Shown one piece after another: positions 59,299-64,000 of a stretch of DNA of 64,000 nucleotides; positions within the stretch are counted from its first letter, which is position 1; each line of letters opens with the position of its first letter. The notes under the pieces are model-generated. The model searched no databases and was not told the origin of the DNA. It saw nothing but the letters and a program-made list of their open reading frames with translations. This DNA is from Antitrichia curtipendula. Taxonomy: Eukaryota; Streptophyta; Bryopsida; Hypnales; Leucodontaceae. The translations under genes and the position numbers were made by a program. Location: contig OX579642.1 of the NCBI GenBank assembly GCA_951230915.1, positions 10,602,001 to 10,666,000 of the forward strand, in the 5' to 3' direction.

Positions 59299-61343
59299 CT
59301 GGGGTGGATGGACGTTGTTGCGCTACGGGCCTCCCCGACCCCTGCTCCCGTCCTCACGATGTGGGCTCCGCCTGCCAGACTGAGCTGCCCTCCCTCCCGA
59401 GTTTGCTAGCTTTCCCGGTTGCTGAGCAAGATCTAGCCCTCGGCCAGGATTGGTCACCGTCCCCTCCATGCTCGATTCTTCCTGGAGGCAATTAGCGTTG
59501 CAATAATTGGACTAAAAAATAACCTCCTTTTTGGACCACCGAATGGTGAAATCATAGCACCCCAACCATGGTGTCTCGAGTATGCAAGAATAACGCCTAG
59601 TGTTTGTGATGTCGGCTGTCAACTTTTCCCGGTGACTTCCCACCTTCAAATCGACGGTTGCCTCTTGAGTGATAAGCCCAGAGTTGATGATCCTGCCATC
59701 GATAACCCGCACTTCTCGTGGAATTGCCTTGGGCCGTATTTCAGCGTGACATTTTTTCGCAAATGTTGGGTGCATGAATATTCCCGTCGCTCCGGAATCC
59801 ACCAAGGCCAAAGCTGTCACAGAGTTAATCTGAGCCTCCAGTGTTAGATGGGCCCCAGGGTCGATGGTGGCCCGCAAATCCAATGGAGCAACAACTTGAA
59901 CTGGATCCTTTGATGGCTCGGCCGCTTCCCTGGAGCATGATCCTCCTTCCGGCGATCGACCCGGATACGCCCCACCTTTTTCCCAATGTCGATGGAAAAC
60001 CAGTTGCTCACCAGTGAGCCTCTACTCCGGATTTGTTGCGGCCGCTGCCTGAGGCGCGCCCGGGTACCAAGGTACAAACCTTAGTCCCGGGCTCCACCTT
60101 TTCCCGACCTTCCAATTCCCTCCTCTCCTTCGATGGCTGCCAATGACAAAGACGTGCTGGGATTTGTCGGACATTTGGCCCGCACATGTCCCAAATGGCC
60201 ACATCCCCAACACCTCCCTTGCCGTTGGTACTCGAGTCGCTCGGCGGGTGTTTTTGCCATTGCAGTAGTTCCACGAAATGCATCAATCTCCATTGGCACT
60301 GGGCCCGAACTTCCCGAGTTTATTTGAGATCGTCCTGCATAGTCTTTGGAATTAGAAGAATGAAATGGAGGGCGTCGACTCTGACGTTGTGACCACAACC
60401 GCTCATCAATGCGAGATGCCATTGCCATCCACTCCTGAAGCCGACTTGGTTGCGCCTCCGCTGTGGCTATCGAATCGAGAACTTCATCTTTAAGTCCTCC
60501 ACGAAATCGAGCCATTAGGCTTGCTTCGTTCCAATCTACCTGAGCAACATGTTCATTAAACATTTAAATAAGGAGATATAGGAAGCTACTGACCCAGTTT
60601 GACGGATTCTTCCCAATCGATCCTCTGCATTGCTTCTCCGATCTATATCTCCGTACACCGCAATAACCGATTCCCTAAAAACATCATAATTGGTCAATAA
60701 TTCATGATGACGTCCCTCGTCAAGAGCTTGCAACAGTGGCATAGCCCAATTTTGTGCCGATCCGGTTATATATGAGAGTGCATAAGCAATCTTATCCTTG
60801 TCCAATCGATATGCATTTGGTTGGCTTCAAAAAACCAAACGGACTTGAGCAAACCATTTGTACACCTCTGCTCCTTTTTTACCCAAAAATTTCTCTGGTA
60901 CTGCAACCTTCGACCCCCGGCGATCAGAATCCATGCTCTCACTGTGAACCGACCTCTGGTGAGTGGTAAAATCCGGTACTCTTTCCGACATTGATGGAGT
61001 GGCAATTGTTGGAGCTGCCACCGTACACGCAGAAATTTGTTGTACCAGGTGCGGAAGAACCGCTTGGAAAACCGATTGAATTTGTTGTTGAATAAATTCA
61101 GCCAAATCTGCACCCACCCCTTCCACCCCGGGCACCCTCCCAGCCGCGGTCGGCGCTTCTCTTTCCATCCTGAGTCTGAATCCTCGCGCTCTACCCGTTA
61201 CCACCGACCCATACCCGCCGTTGCCACAGTCACCGCACCGAATCCGCCTGCATGCTTGCACTCCGCGGACCCACCTGAAGATCCCGATATCAAGGATCGC
61301 ACCTGCTGCCTGCGAAGTGGGGACAGTCGAAGACTCGTCATGA
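59299..61343 (-). pseudogene. gypsy gag and protease, broken by frameshifts and stops
   Basis: Minus-strand pieces in order: a gag N-terminal part (61261-60827, with AEFIQQQIQSVFQAV and VPEKFLGKKGAEVYKWF), a middle part (60805-60536, ALSYITGSAQNWAMP, YGDIDRRSNAEDRLG) and a C-terminal part with zinc knuckle CWGCGHLGHVRAKC (60563-60081). A separate protease follows (59883-59512, ALVDSGATGIFMHP). Each lies in a different frame or ends in a stop, and stops also separate protease from pol near 59510 and 59330. An intact gag-pol cannot be read, so this copy is not autonomous even though pol is open. Confidence 0.88.
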
Positions 61344-61716
61344 TGTCAGGATTCGCTCCTTTGGCCCTGGCTTCTGTCAGCACTTCGCTACCATTGGTCC
61401 CTTTTGACTGGATATCACATGGTTTCCACCCGAATACCTCACCACCGTAGAAACATCTCAATAGAATCCTGAACCAACACTCGTGTCATAGTTTGCACAA
61501 TGCTCGAGCGGGAAGGACCAAAGCATGACATCAGAACGTATCATGAGATTAACAGAATGACGAGTGAGGGACATTGCCCCCCTCACTGGGCTTTGAAGAG
61601 AAGTTGGATTGCAACCAATCTAACCGTCTCAAGTTAATAACGACTTGTCACTAGTGTTTCCCCTCCTTACTACGTACGTTGTCGTCTAGTCCAGTTGATA
61701 CGACTAGGTCGTAACA
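61344..61716 (-). repeat. gypsy 5' LTR (right on plus strand), 373 bp
   Basis: TG...CA ends. It pairs with 55756-56128, and TTTAG at 61717-61721 completes the 5-bp duplication. Differences include several A/G and C/T transitions (for example 'tctgtcagc' versus 'tctatcagc'). The whole element is 55756-61716, 5961 bp. Confidence 0.93.
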
Positions 61717-63115
61717 TTTAGATCAGTAAAAGGATTTTGGCATAGAATTTGTACATAAAAGCATGAAAAGAGAAAATCCAAAATTAGTTGTAAATATTAT
61801 AAATGGTTAGAATTCATGGGAACACTATCCTAATTATTTTCTTCCATAACTTATAACAAGAGTAAGAAAGGTTTTGTTTCCTTGAGTATATCTAAGATGA
61901 TAGAATGGCCAAAAGCTTTAGAAGTTGTAGGTTAGAAGATTGAAAAAAGGAAAGAAAGGTTGTAAACATTTTAAATGGTTAGAATAGATTTCATGGGCAT
62001 ATTAAAAAAGAATTTATCCTATATTCAAAAAATGTGTTTGAAAATTAAAAATATTCATCCATTATACTTTAAAGAAGTTTCATATTTACAAAAGTCATAG
62101 AGTTTGTAGTAGAATGTTTGAAAGCGAAATCCAAAGAAGTTGTAAATGTTTTGACCTCTGAGCGCCCCACTGCCCTAAATGTTGCCCCTCTCAATTGAAT
62201 TTCAGGAAAAAAAAAAGAACATATCCTCTCGGGCGCTCAGGGGTTAAGTAATTAGAATTCATAGAAACATTGAATTCATTTCTTTTTTCTATCATTTAAA
62301 ACAATAGTAAGAAGTTCAATTTTCATTTATTGTACTTTAGAGAAGTAAATGGACAAAGTCATACAATTTGTATTTAAAAGTGTAAAACAATCAAACCCAA
62401 TTAGTTGAAAATATTTTAAGTAGTTAGAATTCATGGAAACATTGAACTAATTTCTTTCTTCCATAATTTAAAACAAGACAAAGAGAGCTAATTTTTTTCC
62501 TTCGGTATATTTTAGATGATTGAATGGCCAGAAGCTATAGTATTTGTTGGCTAATGGATGGAAAAATATCCAAACAAGTTTGTAAATGCTTGAAGTGGTT
62601 AGAATTCATGAGCATGTTACACTCTTGTATTTTTTTCCTGTGATGAAAATGTGATTAAAAATTAAAAATATTCAATCACTGTACTTTAAAGAACCAAATT
62701 ACAAAAGTCATAGATTTTGTAGCAAAATGTTTGAAAGTGAAATCCAAAGAAGTTGTAAATATTTTAAGTAATTAGAGTTCATAGAAACATTGAGTTCATT
62801 TCTTTTTTCTATAATTCAAAACAATAGTATAAAGTCCAATTCTTCATTTATTGTACTTTAGATAAGTAAATGGACAAAGTTATAGAACCAAAGAAGTTGT
62901 AAATATTTGAAGTTATTAGAATTCATGGAAACATTGAATTCATTTTTATGTTTTAATAATTTAATAGAATAGTAAGAAAATCAATTTTTCATTTATTGTA
63001 CTTTAGAGAAGTACATGGACAAAGTCATATAATTTGTACAGAAAAGTATAAAACAAACAAACCCAATTAGTTGTAAATATTTTAAGTAGTTACAATTCAT
63101 TGACTAATTTTTTTC
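61717..63115. repeat. ~172-bp satellite array, right part
   Basis: Continues the array left of the gypsy element with the same phrases ('gttagaattcatggaaac' near 61805, 61977, 62250, 62426, 62598, 62771 and 62919). Spacing is 172-176 bp except where the 89-bp MITE adds length. The 'gagcatgttacactc' variant at 62612 matches the equivalent third-monomer variant on the left side. The array fades near 63115. Confidence 0.8.
62155..62243. mobile_element. 89-bp TTAA-flanked MITE inside a satellite monomer (copy E)
   Basis: Ends CCTCTGAGCGCCCC and GGGCGCTCAGGGG are inverted repeats, flanked by TTGA (62151-62154) and TTAA (62244-62247). Neighbouring monomers read 'tgtaaatattttaagtagttag' at this point, with a single TTAA. 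Removing the element plus one tetramer restores that text, which fixes the boundaries. The ends resemble copies A and D (CCCCTAAGCGC). Confidence 0.75.
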
Positions 63116-63354
63116 TTAATAATCTATATTCATAGGTCCATAACCAAATGCTCTATTGGTATGTGAGTATTGGCATGTGAGTTTCTTTTTATGTAAGCTT
63201 AAGTTACTCCATAATCATGTGACATTTTGTGCAGGCTAAATTTAAAAGTGAACAAGCTCCAAAGCTTTCAGAATCTCATGATCTTTTGAAGTGGATTTTG
63301 AGATTCCAGACACACTACTTGTGATCCACCCCAACCCTCTTTGATCATATCGAT
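63116..63354. other. gene-free spacer
   Basis: Short AT-rich spacer between the satellite and the next MITE. Nothing recognisable. Confidence 0.5.
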
Positions 63355-63768
63355 TAAGGTAGTATGCTCTTAAAGCGACCATTCAAGGGCTGGTCCGCCT
63401 TTTTCACAGGCTTTCATAGACGAAAATATTTTTAGATCATTTTTCAGAGAAAGAAAAATAGATGTGGTACCTAACACAAGTGGTTTTGTATTTTTCCAAG
63501 TATTTTTGAATTACTTATGAATTTTCAAAGATTCAGGGTATAGGCACCTATTTGTGACCATAGGTCTTCCAAAATCTGTCCACTTGCAACTTGTAAAGAG
63601 ATGTGCAGAAATCAAAGACAATGATTGGCTCTTGCAATAGAAAAGCAATTTTTCCTCAATGCATTCAATTGCTAAACTGGTCCATTTAAGGATCACCCCG
63701 TCTCCATTCTTCACCTAAAAATAGGGGCGGTTTCAAGAAGATGGGCGCTTTTAGAGCACACTACCTTA
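63355..63768. mobile_element. MITE, AGGTAGT-end family (copy 2)
   Basis: Left TAAGGTAGTATGCTCTTAAA and right TTTTAGAGCACACTACCTTA are ~23-bp inverted ends with two or three mismatches. TA at each edge would fit a TA duplication, as in Tc1/mariner or Stowaway elements. Interior matches 35784-36199. No coding capacity. Confidence 0.7.
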
Positions 63769-64000
63769 CAAGGTTCTATATTTCTCTACACTACAAGGGA
63801 TATGGGCCCGAATTGACTGTATTTTTGATAGAAAAGTGTCCAAAATGACCACCATAACTTTTGAAACTTGGCACTCTATCAACGTGGTTCATATTGCAAC
63901 CTCTTTCAAAATCTTGTCAATTTCCGTGTGTACCACGGTGTTTGAAGTGATGAAAAGACAAGTCCTTTATACAAATGGGGTGGTAGGGAGGTAAGACAAA
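63769..64000. other. gene-free window end
   Basis: Nothing recognisable in the last ~230 bases. Confidence 0.5.

Noticed and set aside
55756..61716. Endogenous pararetrovirus or virus relic
   Set aside because: Flanking LTRs, a polypurine tract, integrase and a chromodomain identify a Ty3/gypsy chromovirus retrotransposon; no envelope or movement-protein region was seen.

Overview
The window looks like nuclear DNA of a land plant or close streptophyte relative. It holds two intron-rich plant genes: a receptor-like cytoplasmic kinase of class VI and a legumain/vacuolar processing enzyme. The AT-rich spacers are filled with plant-type transposons: Ty1/copia, a chromodomain Ty3/gypsy, CACTA, MULE-like, hAT-like and several MITE families. 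I cannot name the species. A pogo-like DDE transposase relic makes a non-flowering plant worth considering, but that is only a hint.

Layout. 0.35-1.4 kb: LINE relic (minus strand). 2.9-9.1 kb: small terminal-inverted-repeat elements and an ~85-bp tandem array, with nested insertions. 9.6-19.4 kb: kinase gene on the plus strand, with nine coding exons that I joined by GT/AG sites and consistent phase into a 624-residue protein. Its first two coding exons carry a Cys4 zinc ribbon resembling ZNRD2/SSSCA1 (autoantigen p27); the rest is an RLCK-VI kinase with all catalytic residues. 22.9-24.7 kb: non-autonomous CACTA element. 26.5-27.8 kb: decayed DDE transposase. 29.2-32.6 kb: vacuolar processing enzyme on the minus strand, nine coding exons, 487 residues, with a 260-bp MULE-like insertion in its seventh coding intron. 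34.8-42.6 kb: more MITEs and inverted repeats. 42.9-48.0 kb: near-complete copia element. 48.6-49.9 kb: second CACTA-type element. 50.1-52.4 kb: unrecognised minus-strand coding remnants. 53.8-63.1 kb: ~172-bp satellite array interrupted by a complete gypsy chromovirus and by an 89-bp MITE. 63.4-63.8 kb: another MITE.

The two host genes are about 10 kb apart and show no sign of working together. The kinase is expected to act in the cytoplasm or at the plasma membrane, where class VI members are known as ROP-GTPase-associated kinases. The legumain is expected to enter the secretory pathway and mature protein precursors in the vacuole. The rest is repeat biology. Several insertions keep perfect target-site duplications (copia TAAAG, gypsy TTTAG, MULE-like 10 bp, hAT-like 8 bp, CACTA AAA), so their boundaries are exact. 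The most unusual observations are the zinc-ribbon/kinase fusion, MITE families flanked by TTAA, and copia LTRs without TG...CA ends. All boundaries were read by eye; no alignment or database search was run.
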